From Odontocerum albicorne (taxonomy: Eukaryota; Arthropoda; Insecta; Trichoptera; Odontoceridae), in the NCBI GenBank assembly GCA_949825065.1, contig OX463848.1, forward strand, positions 37,441,994-37,505,993: DNA of 64,000 bases. The letters run 5' to 3'. Positions 11,612-23,339 of this stretch are shown piece after piece (the first letter of the stretch is position 1; each line of letters opens with the position of its first letter). Made by a program: the position numbers and the translations under genes. A model generated the notes under the pieces. It saw only the letters and a program-made list of their open reading frames with translations. It did no database searches and was not told where the DNA came from.

Positions 11612-12108
11612 CTGTATTAACCCGACTATAGGGAGAGGTTTTTATTTAAAAAGGCGATACGTAAATAGGGGTTCGCCTTATATTCGAGTCACAAGTCATC
11701 AAATTTCCAATGGAACCTTCGTCAATGGATTTAAAAAATGTTGCATGCCCAATAAAATGGACGGTGCTGAAGATGATATTTTGTGGGAAAATATGACTGA
11801 GGATTCCGAAGACGATAATAGCACTGAAGATGAGACTGGTGCTGAGGATGCTATAGCCATATGTGAATCTGACTGATCTGATTAGCTACTGTAATTGGAC
11901 TTTTTTTACATATTCTCATCATGTTTAAATATGTATTTTACTATTATCTGGGTACATTGTTTTAATAAATATTTTTCGTTAAACATTTCGCATTTTATTT
12001 TTCATAGTATTATAATGGTGAGGAAAAATTTTTTTTCTCCAAAAAACAGATAAAAAAATAGGGGGGTCGCCTTATAATCAGGGTCGCCATATAGTCTTGC
12101 CAATACGG
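11612..12108 (+). mobile_element. Tigger/pogo-like DNA transposon relic
   Basis: Terminal inverted repeats: the left end starts CTGTATTAACCCGACTATA, and the right end read in reverse is CCGTATTGGCAAGACTATA. Left flanking bases are TA, while the right flank has mutated. Inside is the 3' end of a transposase ORF. Between the termini only about 500 bp remain, so the element is internally deleted. Confidence 0.65.
11700..11876 (+). pseudogene. Tigger-like transposase C-terminal tail
   Basis: About 58 codons ending at TGA (11874-11876). It reads FKKCCMPNKMDGAEDDILW and then a strongly acidic tail. Pogo/Tigger transposases commonly end in an SFKKCGISNALDGTEDD-like segment followed by acidic residues, which is the basis of the call. 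The DNA-binding and DDE catalytic domains are absent. Confidence 0.65.
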
Positions 12109-12117
12109 TTCGCCTGT

Positions 12118-12200
12118 TTTCCAACATGTGGGTTCAATTTCCTTTGGGACTCCGATTTTATAAAAAGGATCCAGTCTGGTTGTCACTTTTTTATTCATTT
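12118..12200 (+). ncRNA. SINE fragment (B box and body start)
   Basis: GTGGGTTCAATTTCC resembles a B box. It is followed by a TATAAAAAGGATCCAGTCTGG body that also follows the B box in the SINE at 46.1 kb. The A-box half is missing or replaced. Confidence 0.5.
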
Positions 12201-12239
12201 ATCGCTTAATTTTTAAAGCAGAATTTGTTAATTATCAAT

Positions 12240-12300
12240 ACACGCCGTTCGATATCCCTCGTAACTCTTCTACCATCTGAAAAAATACTACCTAACGTCC
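12240..12300 (-). pseudogene. LINE scrap (SDGRRVTRDIERRV)
   Basis: The reverse complement encodes SDGRRVTRDIERRV, the segment after the polymerase domain in the LRWFGHVERM LINE family. Confidence 0.5.
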
Positions 12301-13785
12301 TGTAATAATTTGTTGTTTACCCATAAATCAAATAAACTTTTTTTTACCCATGACTTTGGATATTGCAACATTTAAAATCAGATCTTTCTCTAAAAAAATA
12401 TCAGGCGACCAAATATTTTATTCAAACATTAGATATATGAGCAATAGATACAGCTTAAGTGTTGTTTATTTTATCATATAAATACTAATATTTTATGATA
12501 AAACATTGCAAAATTAATTCCAAAGCCTCTTTATTAACAAATCGAATTAAACAGAATATAAAGAAAGATCGCCCGATCGTACGAGGAGTCATCAAAGATG
12601 GCAAACGGAAGTAGGAAGGACAGAACACGGAAATGACGTCAGATTGACTTTAATTAAGTCTATTAGAGTGATTTCTTTTCTGTTTTTCGTATTTTTCCGG
12701 TTAGTTCGCCGGAAAAGTTCCCCGATCGATGCCAAATTAATTGGGTCGCTTAACTGAAATAAGTATAGGACCCATGATTTTTTTATATAACCAACATTTT
12801 CTTTCATTTAAGTTATTAGAAATTTTACTACAATATAAAATTTTGTTTTGTTGATTGAAAGCGATTACCAAACAATAATCTCTTCCAATAAAAAAAACAA
12901 GAGTAACGCAGATTATTTCAAATTCAAAGATAACAACGTTATTTTAAAAATAAAAATTAAACACACGTAAAATTATTGAAAAGAGATGTAGTATTTTTTT
13001 GTTATTTAATTCGCTGTTTGCAACAAAACAAAGAGGACGACAGTCTTAAGGCAGCCCGTTATTAGCTCTAGAGTCTCGGCGTAGTTAGTAAAAGACGGCG
13101 TTAAGAAGAAAGAGCGAGTAACTGGAATTATGGCAAAAGACAATTTCTTCTTCAATGTAACGCAAGTCCATAATGGGAGAGGCGTTGACCATTATCGGTG
13201 AAGTATTGAGGAGCGGCGGGACAGTTTAAAATGTTTTATAAAAGAACAAAAAATTAACTTATGGGCAATATTGAATCATAGTAACTTTTTGAATTAAATG
13301 TTATCTGACAAACACTTCTTTAAATATAATTCAGTAAAAGAAAAAAAATCGGTATAAATGAATTAGATAACAAAATTTAAAAACAATTTTGAAGTGGAAT
13401 AGTTTTTATTTTAAAGTAAGAAAAAAATCATTATTCTTGAATAAACCCAAATTATTTTTACATGGTTACCTGTTAGTGGATATATCTAACATTACATTTA
13501 AAAGATAAACAAAATTAATTGTAATAGTTTCTTTTTTAAGAACACAAAAAAATTATGAATGTGATAGTCTCTAATATCTTGTTAAATGTTTTTATATTTG
13601 TATTTCTTTGCACCAGGTAAAATCTGTGAAGTTAATTGTCAGATAAGATTTTTTCCAACCAATCATAAAAGCACTCCATATTATCTAAGATAAAAAAATA
13701 ATGTAATATTACATTTTTAACATACCAACGTCACAATGTTTGATAATAAAAAATAAACGACGGTTAAGGTACGTTTTATTCGTAT
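12301..13785. other. Unassigned sequence with two GC-richer stretches
   Basis: Two stretches (about 12565-12760 and 13025-13220) are less AT-rich than the rest and contain CGCCCGATCGTACGAGG and TTAAGGCAGCCCG. I do not recognise any product. They could be host exon or regulatory sequence, or old elements. Confidence 0.35.
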
Positions 13786-14037
13786 ACTACAATATTTGAT
13801 ATTATCTGGTATTACAATATTTGATGTTTTCTGGTATAACAATATTTGATGTTATCTGGTATTATATTTGATTTTATCTTGTGTAACAATATTTGATGTT
13901 ATCTTATTAATTTCTTATTTATTCTCATTACACCCATTTCTAGAATTAAAATATTTGATGTTATCTGGTATTATAATGTTTTATGTTATCTGGTATAACA
14001 ACACTTGTTGTTATATTGTATTACAATATTCGATGAA
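13786..14037. repeat. 25-bp tandem repeat
   Basis: The unit AATATTTGATGTTATCTGGT plus five bases starts at 13791, 13816 and 13841, and continues less regularly to about 14037. One interruption lies around 13905-13950. Confidence 0.8.
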
Positions 14038-14310
14038 ATCAGAAATGATCGAAAAAGGATAACTATTTGTTAGATATGGGTGTTATAAGAAAGAGCTAAA
14101 CCAAAGAAAGAGTGGTGACAGTAGATGTAAAAATAAATAACCTAACTTAAAGATGAGAGGTATGTGAATCAGAAGAGCATGTGTCACGAGAGTGGGGATG
14201 TAGATGAGGCGAGAGCTGTATGCATGAGTTGAAAGGTGTGAAAATCTCTCATCTAGACTACTCCTAAAAGTGTCAAGGTATGATGGTAGGTATGTACTCG
14301 TATATCTAAA

Positions 14311-14712
14311 TTTATTTTCAAAATCTCTTTTAATATTTAGTCTTTAAATAGTCTTTTATATATTTATACATAATCTCTTTAAATATTTAGTCTTTAAACC
14401 GTCTTCAATATATTTATACAAAATCTCTTTAAATATTTAGTCCTTAAGTTGTATTTATATATTTATACAAAACCTCTTTAAATATTTAGTCCTTAAGTTG
14501 TCTTTTATATATTTATACAAAATCTCTTTAAATATTTAGTCCTTAAGTTGTCTTTTATATACTTATACAAAACGTCTTTAAACATTTAGTCCTTTTTGTT
14601 GTCTTTTATATATTCATACAAAATCTCTTTAAATATTTAGTATTTTATATATTTATACAAAATATCTTTTAATATTTAGTCCTTAAGTTGTTTTTTATAT
14701 ATTTATACACAC
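14311..14712. repeat. 50-bp tandem repeat, about 8 copies
   Basis: CTCTTTAAATATTTAGTCC recurs near 14325, 14375, 14425, 14474, 14524, 14574, 14625 and 14665. The spacing is 49-51 bp, with one 40-bp unit. Confidence 0.9.
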
Positions 14713-15480
14713 ACCTACCGACCTTAAAATTGTCATTCTTATTCGTTGGCACAAACCATCCTCTTTATGGTATATGATGGAATAACTAATAAGCTTATTA
14801 ATTCATTCGTAACGCACCCAAAAATGCATTCGAATAGGCGATGCGGACGTATTGAAGAGCGTGACCAAGAAACAAAATTATCTCGGGCCTCATTCGTTGA
14901 ATATTTAGATTATTAAACCACTGAAGTAATCGTAAAAACGGAACTATCTTTAATCACACGTTTTTGGCGGTAATACTACCACACGTGATGAGAAAACAAC
15001 ACTCGCACACGTCTATTGTATTTAAGTATTATTACAAGACGAACTTTATTACCAGACTTTTTTTTGGGTAACATCGGCCATTAAACCCAAAATCCCTGGG
15101 GAAAGTCATAAATCTTACCAACTTGAATACAGAGGTCGTCTATTTCCTTGCTTGGACTTATTATAATTATAAAAAAGAAAACATATTTTCAAATAAACAT
15201 CGCTCCACCCTAATGCAGCTTCTATTAAAGATTTTTTTACCCATAAGTTTTAATGCTCTCGTTCTATTTTGAATAAATGAATAGAACATTTTCAGTGAGA
15301 TACAAATTCCACGATCTATAAAAAACGTAATTAAAAAATTCCATACGTAGCAAAAATAAAGTGAATTCTGACATCATTACTCTATCGTAGCTGAGCTTGC
15401 ATTTTATGTATTATTGTTCTTGCATTTACTCACATCTCAGCGCGTCAGATTAATGAGTAGCCCTGAAAGGGATGCGAGTA
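14713..15480. other. Unassigned sequence
   Basis: A short motif TATTGAAGAGCGTG (near 14850) is shared with 47.5 kb and, inverted, with 40.2 kb, suggesting a scrap of a dispersed repeat. Nothing else is supportable. Confidence 0.4.
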
Positions 15481-15484
15481 CGTT

Positions 15485-15640
15485 TTATTTTATAAATTAA
15501 ATTATAAAAACATAGAAGTTGTATGAGGGGTGTATGGATGAAGGATAGGCTAAGGATGTGTGTCGAGATAGGGAAGTCTGACACTCTATCCTCTCTGCCT
15601 ACCCCAACAGGGAAATAGCGTGAATGTATTTATGTGTGTA
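15485..15640 (+). mobile_element. LINE 3' end (LRWFGHVERM family)
   Basis: Carries the GGTGTATGGATG...TCTGACACTC...CTGCCTACCCCAACAGGGA...GTGAATG string that ends several copies of this LINE. It is the 3' UTR region only. Confidence 0.6.
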
Positions 15641-15659
15641 GAAAAACATACGAACTTTA

Positions 15660-15900
15660 GATGCGTTTTCCTATCGGATTAGGTAGAGAGGAGAGACCGA
15701 CAGATTTTTGTATCGCAACACACATTTTTCCCTCTTGTTATTTCCCCTTTCCCATCCATACACCTTCTCATATAACTTCTAAGACTACACTTCTTCTTAT
15801 ATTTCCTTATTTCGAAATACAATTCAGATGATCCTACCATACTTTCCTTGGTTTTCCTCTACCACTACCACTCACATTTGAAATTGTATTTGTACAAACT
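15660..15900 (-). mobile_element. LINE C-terminus and 3' UTR, minus strand
   Basis: The reverse complement has the GTGAGTGGTAGTGGTAGAGG (C-terminal G-rich coding block), AGAAGGTGTATGGATGGG and TCTCTACCTAATCCGATAGG series in family order. It lies tail to tail with the plus copy just before it. Confidence 0.6.
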
Positions 15901-15974
15901 ATTATCTGTTGTAAACAGTTATTTTTCATGTACAAGAATATAATTCACTACAATTTCTGTAACATACATACAAA

Positions 15975-16035
15975 CCAACACGGTATTTCCCTATCAGGAA
16001 AGGTAGAGAGGTCAACGCATCAGACTTTTCTAACT
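15975..16035 (-). mobile_element. LINE 3' UTR scrap
   Basis: TTTCCCTATCAGGAAAGGTA followed by GTCAGACTTTTC-like sequence is the terminal block of the same family in reverse. Confidence 0.45.
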
Positions 16036-16760
16036 TAACATATATCCGAGAATAATAAATGTATTAATATGGGTTGTTTATTTACAAAATACTACTTTTA
16101 TTTTTTTAAATATCGTTTTGTTTGTATTAAAAAAATAGTAACTCAAAAAGTTATCAATTTATTTCTAAAATTTAACCTGCTTGTTAATTTATTTATTTAA
16201 CATTTACTTTAAAAACAATCTATCGGGATTATGGCTAGGGAGCAATCTATTTCAATCAACTTGACATAATTAATTAAGGAAGTACCATGTTCGCATGTCA
16301 TAAAAAAATAACTTTTGCAAAACAAGTTTTTTTCCTTCTCAATTTCGCAAATATGGCAAATTAATATTAAGCATGTCTCAATACTACCATCCCCTAGTAA
16401 TGAAGAAGGGGCTGTTAAGAGAGAGAGAGAAGGTTAAAAAGGGGGCAAAAGGATGACACGGGTCACCACATGTCAGCGCTTAACAGGTCATCAGATAAAA
16501 CGGAATAAAACGTATAAATAAAAACTTTTATCGCAAAGATGTTTTTTCGAAAGACTTCCTCTGGCTTCACTACCAAAAATTTTTCATGAACTTAGTATGT
16601 TGTAAAGATAAAAGATTAAAGATATACTCTTTGTTTGATCGTAAAAGTAGGTTTCCAACTTTTACTTTACGAAATGTCAGAAGGTTAATTCATGTTGTTC
16701 ACGATTCTTTTCACAAAGGTTTTATATTAAATTAGGTTTATATTTTATTTTATATTTTAA
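16036..16760. other. Unassigned sequence
   Basis: AT-rich. A short purine-rich patch at 16415-16450 and a GC-richer patch near 16455-16500 are the only visible features. Confidence 0.4.
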
Positions 16761-17062
16761 GTCCTCTTATTCAAAACTTCAAGCAATTCATTCTTCTCAG
16801 TCAATTTCCCATATCTGAGTTGTCTTGTCAATTTTAAATTCAAAACTTCAAGCAATTCATTCTTCTCAGTCAATTTCCCATATCTGAGTTGTCTTGTCAA
16901 TTTTAGGTCCTCTTATTCAAAACTTCAAGCAATTTATTCTTCTCAGTCAATTTCCCATATCTGAGTTGTCTTGTCAATTGTAAGTCCTCTTATTCAAAAC
17001 TTAATTCGCAATTCGTTCTTCTCAGTCAATTTCCCATATCTGAGTTGTTTATCAATTTTCGA
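16761..17062. repeat. 77-bp tandem repeat, 4 copies
   Basis: AAAACTTCAAGCAATTCATT starts at 16773, 16842, 16919 and 16996. The second unit lacks 8 bp. The array ends 30 bp before the LTR element. Confidence 0.92.
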
Positions 17063-17087
17063 GATTTTTCATTAGATTCAGTTCTGG

Positions 17088-17091
17088 ACCA
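17088..17091. repeat. Target-site duplication, left copy (ACCA)
   Basis: ACCA directly precedes the left LTR and recurs at 27330-27333 directly after the right LTR. Four bases suits a Ty3/gypsy-type integrase. Confidence 0.85.
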
Positions 17092-18731
17092 TTTCAAACT
17101 TTCGACCCTTTAATTAATTAATTCCGTTGGATTACTAAAAGCCTGGATGTTACAATGTATGACTCTTACTCCGGTAGCTCAGTATAGGTAAAACAAGGCT
17201 CAATAAGATCTCAAGATGTCGTGGGAAGAGGTAGGCATTCGTCAGTGCTTGGGTAGGTATAAATACATAATGAAACACATATTTGCTGTTAATTGGTTAT
17301 GTATTTAATCCTGACGAGCTGATACTCCGTCAGGAAAATCAAATGGGCAGATTACTCTCTGCTACTCCGCTGGCCTTTCAGATGGACAGGCAGTCGAAGC
17401 ACTTTATTATCAGGGGTAATCTCACAACAGTCCGTTGCGGAATTGTGCAATTCTCAAAGATTAGATATCGCCAATCTCTAGAATACTCAAATATCACCAT
17501 AAAATGACAAGCAAAAGAGGATAAATAAGGTTGATCTTACTCCAATACTAGACCCAATGTATTATCCCGGATCCGCCTCAAGTGTATGACCAGGTCGACT
17601 CGTATATGGCCCTCTGACCTTATACTGTTACTACAGGGCCGCTGATGTGAAGAAATTCCCTCAGTGGTTGGCGACCGCCAATTCGTGCCGTAATACACCC
17701 ACACGACTCGGTCCGGTCTGGAAGGCTCCAGAATCTGGCGAGCACTCGATATTGCTGGTAGAATCAGTTAACTTTGACCCGCGAATGAGTTGTTCGCCTA
17801 ACTCGAGATCGTCGTTTGGACAACAGTCCAGAATCTGCTCAATCAAAAGACTGAGGTGAAACAAGATCCCCGTTTGTAGATTATCCAGAATTTACCGGAC
17901 AAATTGTATCAAATAAGAATGAACAATCAAATGTGAGAAAAGCTTGTTCAAGTTCGCGAACAGCGTCAAGACGAAAATGATGTTGACTTGACAACTTCGT
18001 GGCGAGAATGAGCTGGGAAGATCGCGGTTCCTTAATTTAAGGGATCTCCGCCCACCTCCGCCATTTTGGAACTCTTTAGAAAGTTCGTCGCGACCGTTAA
18101 AAAAATCATAAATCTTTTCGTCCGGCCGAACGTTATTTAGCCAATGAATAGTCTATTTAAACTTTCACAGCGTAATTAAGTCGAGAATCCTTTTTGTATA
18201 ACATCCGGTAACCCTAAAGGCGACACTTAAATTGCTTAAGGGACAATAGTTACTTCTTTTGAAATGTATCTCGAGTGAAGTGTTTTTATGTTTTCTTAGC
18301 CGTTGATTTAGTATTTAACTATGTCCGCAATAAATTAAGCGCGACGTATTTCTTTAGAAAGCAGAAGAGAAATTTTTTGACCCCTTTTTTCTTTCTCGCA
18401 TAACAATCGCGGTCATAAAAGCGCATACACCCTCTGAAATATATCTTGCGCAAAGTTTTATTTCTTTTCTTAGTAACAATAGTTATCTGTGACTGCAATA
18501 AATCAGATCGTAAGACGGAACACTAGTTACCGATCCTCATAAAGTGTCGTGTATTTCTATACAAATGGGAAGACAAAGCCAGCCACTCGAGGCAGTCAAG
18601 TTTGAAACAATAGGAAGCAATCCTTCTCGAAAATGACGCAAGATCTCCCTTTGACTGCCCCGGTTCGCTATTTTTAATGGTTATTTTTAACTACAATAAA
18701 CTAATTGGTCGGCCGTACCCAAGTCCTGACA
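17092..18731 (-). repeat. 3' LTR (left), 1640 bp
   Basis: Near-identical to 25690-27329, with one visible mismatch at 17794. The short ORFs inside (17283-17507, 17647-17859 and others) occur in both LTRs and have no recognisable product. Confidence 0.95.
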
Positions 18732-18741
18732 CTCCATTTTA
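18732..18741 (-). other. Polypurine-tract candidate
   Basis: In element orientation, AAAATGGAG lies directly before the TGTC start of the 3' LTR. That is the position where plus-strand DNA synthesis is primed. It is short and interrupted by a T, so the call rests mainly on position. Confidence 0.45.
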
Positions 18742-18752
18742 TGTTACCGAAG

Positions 18753-18781
<29 letters not shown>
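18753..18781. repeat. Poly-A run, 29 bp
   Basis: An uninterrupted A homopolymer inside the element, next to the 3' LTR; a T run on the element strand. Its length may be unreliable in assembly. Confidence 0.9.
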
Positions 18782-18783
<2 letters not shown>

Positions 18784-19042
18784 ATAATTCGAGTACTGAT
18801 TACGGCCCTGTGTCAATTGGTCATACACCTGCTCGCCGAAACAAAAATTAGATACTATGCTAAAGGGCATGACGTTACTGGGTCATGCCGGATACGCTCG
18901 TGGACGATTTAATAAGCCCCTGCATTTGCGAAAAGAGTAGGAAACCACGAAAAACTAACTCTCAGGGCTTCCCTATCTAAGAACACCTGGAAACAGTTAA
19001 ACATTTTATAGAGCAAGGCACAATACAGGAGAACATCAATTA

Positions 19043-19290
19043 TCGCCTTCCCCTCAACATGGTTACACATAATAAGTCTTATTATTATTTTTACAAAAAA
19101 AAAGAAACATACAACATTTAGGATAACAAAGACAACACAGTCACAAGAGTAACGTTCAAGAACAGATACAATCGCCTTCTCTTCAGCATGGTTACACATA
19201 ATAATTCTTATTATTTTACAATAGAAAAATGTACAAACATTTAAGATTACAAAGGCAACACACTCACAAGAGTAATGCCCAAAAACAGAT
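19043..19290. repeat. Direct duplication, about 125 bp, two copies
   Basis: CATGGTTACACATAATAA, TTATTATT, ACATTTA and CACAAGAGTAA blocks occur in the same order twice with small differences. Confidence 0.75.
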
Positions 19291-19865
19291 CAAGTTACTT
19301 AATAGTAATTATGTTAGTCCACAACGGCTTCCCCAGAACCGGATCCGATAGTCTGCACTTTTAGGGGCACTGATTTAGTTTCTTAACCTAATCACTTAAA
19401 TTAAGGAAGCAAGGTGAGTTTCCTCCCGCTTGTCTGGTGATCTTTGATATTGCAAGATACAAGTCTGGCGATATATCAATAATGAGACTATATAAGGCAC
19501 ATTTAACATACGATTTTTCATTACACGGCCCTGAGACACCACTCATAAGGTGCGACATCTGACTATAGGCCTCCTCCAGGTCTAAAAACCGACAAGAAAC
19601 AGTTACACTTGGTTATATAATACAGCAAATATGTGTTTATAATATCATCACCTCGGGGATCGTCATCCCTTTAGTGCCAATTCTCGTGCTAGCCAGAGTC
19701 GTCAGTGTGACGCCCACACACATCACGGACGGTGCCAAAACTCGCATGATCCATAAAATACCATGGTTATCCGGGCACCGACGGTGCCATGAGCGTCCAC
19801 CTAGACCGGGAGCACATGCCAATTTGGGTTCATGACGCCCATGGTTGGAGTCACACTCAACAACC

Positions 19866-20000
19866 CCCACTGGATGTATATAGGCCATCCGTAAGCCCCT
19901 CACTGGATGTATAAAGGCCATCCGTAAGCCTCCACTGGATGTATATAGGCCATCCGTAAGCCCCCTACTGGATGTCTATAGGCCATCCGTAAGCCTTTCG
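19866..20000. repeat. 33-bp tandem repeat, 4 copies
   Basis: TGGATGTATATAGGCCATCC starts at 19871, 19904, 19936 and 19969. The next copies are separated by GTAAGCC plus a variable C-rich linker. Confidence 0.92.
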
Positions 20001-20026
20001 CTGATTGGTTGGAGCCTACTCCACAA

Positions 20027-20430
20027 CCGTTGTCACCAGTGCGACACCCGCGGACCCAAAGGGCGGAGCCAAGTTGTACATGATGTCCACGCACAAAACT
20101 ACGGTCGTCCTTGTACCAATGGTGTCTACGAGCGCCCACCTCTGTCGTCGGTGCGACGGCCGCAGAACCAACGGGCGGAGCCAAGATGTGCATGACGTAG
20201 TCATACCATACTATGCACCTCCGTGTACCGATGGCGTCACGGACGCCTGCCCACCTAGACCGGACTGACAATAAAACCTTTGTCACCAGTGTGACGCCTG
20301 CGGACCCAAAGGGCGGAGTCCATACACACTACTATGGAGGTCCTTGTACCAATGGTGCCGCGAGCGCCCACCTCTGTCGTCGGTGCGACGGCCGCAGAAC
20401 CACGGACGCCTGCCCACCTAGACCGGACTG
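20027..20430. repeat. Imperfect ~250-bp direct duplication, GC-rich
   Basis: TTGTCACCAGTG...GGACCCAAAGGGCGGAG...GAGCGCCCACCTCTGTCGTC...GCGACGGCCGCAGAACCA occurs twice, at about 20027-20175 and 20279-20405, with intervening differences. Confidence 0.75.
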
Positions 20431-22479
20431 ACAATACACAATAAAAACATGGAAAAAGAAAAAAAATAAAAATCATTGGCCGAAGCCTCACAAATAAAGG
20501 ATATTCCATCGAAAGCCCCCCCCACCAAGCACGCACCAAATCCTTTTCATTCATACTTCCCAGCAGCACTTCCCAAACCCCTGTAGCAACCCCCACTCAT
20601 TCCCTATCATGGAGCTGCCTTCCATTCAACCTATACGACCTAGTGCCAGGTGAGCGACCCTTGATAGAACAGGATAAGGAATTGATATGGATGTATCCAA
20701 TGTGACATCATGAGGAAGTGAGCGTCGACGCTCTATCAAAAGACGCGCATGCAAACGCTATGCTATCAGCAAAAATCACCACTCATTGTCCAGCGCATGG
20801 TCTATTGAGCGCCACCATATTTTTTTTTCTTGGAACATGGAAACCTAATTTGGTAAAACTGAATTACCACAAGTGCCACGGCAGCTCTCGCGTCAATTCA
20901 CCGTAATGGAGCCCTTATTCCACCTTGGCGATGTCTTTGACGTGAAATTTACCTGCCACTTTCCCCTTCAGGTCAGACAGTTCATATATTGTGTCGGAAA
21001 TTTACCTTGTGACCACACACTTGACAAATCGGGGCGCTAATTTGTTGCTGAAATATCGCCCAGCGTTTGATTGGCTAAAATACCCTCTCCATACCACCTG
21101 TCCAACTAGGTGGTTTATAACCTAGGTGTGAACTACACCAAGCAGCGCTTAGCTTCCAGCCTGCCACAACATATCTGTACTTTTATCCTAAAGGTTGTTC
21201 CCTTTGCCTTATACCATTAGTTATCGCAAGAAGTGCGAACAAAACGTTCTTCCGGCACGGCCCCTCTATTCGAAGAACGATCCATGAGGGGCAGGGTAGA
21301 GATTATGCCGATGAGAGGAAAGGTGAACTCATCTTGCTATTCTCACAGTATCATTGAGGCATGAACAAATCCTTCCCTAGGTGTTCGCATCACTCACATT
21401 GGTTTACTCTAAACCACATGACGAACACGTAATTAATGAGGAATTAAACCTCTCCTATGCTAGTCTTCTGCGGATGGTAACTAACGCTGCTAACCCTTTA
21501 TCCGTGATATCATATGATTCTAGTAATCCACCAATTTCCAGCAGAGGGGACTAGCCTCGTCACCCTCAGCTGTACTTATATGATGCGGATCACGGCGGGG
21601 ATATTTATTCCTCATATACCTTTAACTAATAGTTTTCGATGACGCCACCTCAACGATGAAGTTTAAACAACTTGCCAACTTCGTACTACGGCCAGCATCG
21701 TGAAAACATGCTCCGCTCCCGATGAAGGAGGTTAAACGAACATATGCTTCAATACTGCATGGTATACTCGCTCGCTTGTATACAGACATGCGCCCTAAGG
21801 TCTCTGATTTCCTGCCCGAGCACATTAAGGTTGTCACAACGCGTTATATATGTAGACGTTCTAAAAATCAGGGTGTGTAATACCCTTGCGATAGAAAAAC
21901 AAATCAAAGTTGTTTCGCCCTTTGGTGACATACTTGTACTAATTAATCAGCGATCTAGGTTTCTATTACATCTGCGGTATCATGAAGCTTATGGCTGGCG
22001 AGCTTACCGCGAGGCTAGGCGTTGTTTCGAAAACTAAACTGAACTAACTACAATATACGGGTAATACGAGTAAAATTCTAACTTATTTACCATGCCGCTG
22101 GTTATGAAACTTCTACAGTATTACTCTCTACTAGGATCCCTCCTGAGTTCGTCGCGGTACGTAAGATGACCTAGACATTTGCATGCGTCATCGCAAAATT
22201 CGGATTTGTATAACCCTGTAGTACGGCTTCCTAATACACGCACAGGCACAAACAATTATAGCCGTACGTCTAGAAGGCAACCTCAAAGGAACACAATACC
22301 AAATACAATACATAGGCACAAATACAATACAATACTAACAGAAATGAAATTATAAATATAATTAATGCAACAAAAAAAAATACAATTCAGGATAATAAGA
22401 TGTATGCATGGCAGATAATCAGATACGGAAAAACACACAAGAATTATAACTCTCAAGCCTTTACCTGAGATCAATAAAG

Positions 22480-22881
22480 TCAATAATTAATTATCTCCAA
22501 GACTCTCAGTCCTGTTTGCATATTATTAAACCAACATGGTACAGAACCCTGGTCACCCTGATCGGCGAACAATTGTTCCATCATTCGTTGCATCTCAGCA
22601 GGAATGTTTTTTAAGCCAAATGGGGTGACCACAAACCGATATTGTCCCCGGCCCTCTACAAGGAATGCCGTCTTACATTTAGACTCTTTGCTTAATGGCA
22701 TTAGCCAAAACTCATGGCTCAGATCTAAAGCAGTGAGGTAGCGCGTATCTCGAAGATTATCGAGAATTCGGTTGATGTTAGGTAACCGATAACAGTCCGT
22801 CTGCGTCACGGAATTTAGTTTGCGGGGTCCAATACAATTCGAGCAGAAGCATACTTTTTCGGAACAATAGAGGCATTATTG
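22480..22881 (-). pseudogene. Truncated reverse transcriptase (Ty3/gypsy type)
   Basis: The open stretch reads RKLNSVTQTDCYRLPNI, then TALDLSHEFWLMPL and TPFGLKNIPAEMQ. These match the fingers and first palm blocks of gypsy RT, including the first catalytic aspartate in ALDLS. Sequence stops being RT-like after the QRMMEQLFADQ segment. The YxDD motif, RNase H and integrase are missing. Only about 25 codons separate it from the protease, far fewer than usual, and it sits in another frame, so a deletion joins the two. It cannot encode a working enzyme. Confidence 0.85.
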
Positions 22882-22886
22882 AGCCA

Positions 22887-23339
22887 TTAACTCCTACTCG
22901 AATGAGAAAACAATTTCGGCGTAAGCCCGGAACGCTTCAAAAAGGGAATGCCGAGCACTAAGCAAGTATCTAAAGAAGGAACTACCTGGAATTCCACCAA
23001 CACAGTTTGGTGATCATAATGTAAGGGCAACTGGATCGTACCCAGCACCCGATGTCCCTGACTATCAGCCGTGTGAACGACTCCCTCAGTAGCTCGCATA
23101 ATAAACCGTAAGTCCTTAAAATTCTTATACAGATTACCACCTATTACGTTAATTGCTGCACCTGAATCTAGCAACGCCCTAAATGGTGAGCCCTGAATTT
23201 CACAATGAAGATAGGGTCTCTCATCCCTAGCATTTGAAATTTCTATGGCACTAAGGTTACGGCTATTATTTCTTAATTCTATTGTTTTTGACCAACCCCC
23301 TAGTTCCGAATTACCTTGGCCGGGTTGGTCCCCTAACTG
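22887..23339 (-). CDS. Retropepsin-like aspartic protease, entered by -1 frameshift
   Basis: The frame is open from the slippery heptamer at the end of gag to a stop at 22887, about 150 codons. The active-site block LLDSGAAINVIGG (codons from about 23174) has the D-S-G triad of retroviral-type proteases. The flap region follows, and VLGIPFLK supplies the hydrophobic-hydrophobic-G segment near the C-terminus. It would act as a dimer to cut Gag. No ATG starts it; translation must come from gag by frameshifting. The frame closes before RT, so a gag-pro product is possible even though pol is broken. Confidence 0.8.
   Translation of the reverse strand, partial: QLGDQPGQGNSELGGWSKTIELRNNSRNLSAIEISNARDERPYLHCEIQGSPFRALLDSGAAINVIGGNLYKNFKDLRFIMRATEGVVHTADSQGHRVLGTIQLPLHYDHQTVLVEFQVVPSLDTCLVLGIPFLKRSGLTPKLFSHSSRS

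Larger units (their letters stand above)
18782..22479 (-). other. Element interior without recognisable genes
   Basis: About 3.7 kb that in an autonomous relative would hold the rest of pol. It instead contains a ~125-bp duplication, a 33-bp tandem repeat and a GC-rich imperfect ~250-bp duplication. ORFs of 60-130 codons overlap on both strands in the GC-rich part and look like by-products of high GC. This resembles the large non-coding interior of LARD-like elements. Confidence 0.6.

Noticed and set aside
17283..17864. ORFs of 67-74 codons repeated at 25881-26462
   Set aside because: They lie inside the two LTRs and are duplicated with them; there is no sign of coding selection.
19637..20596. 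Overlapping ORFs of 60-128 codons on both strands
   Set aside because: They overlap each other in a GC-rich repeated block of the LTR element, and none shows a recognisable domain.
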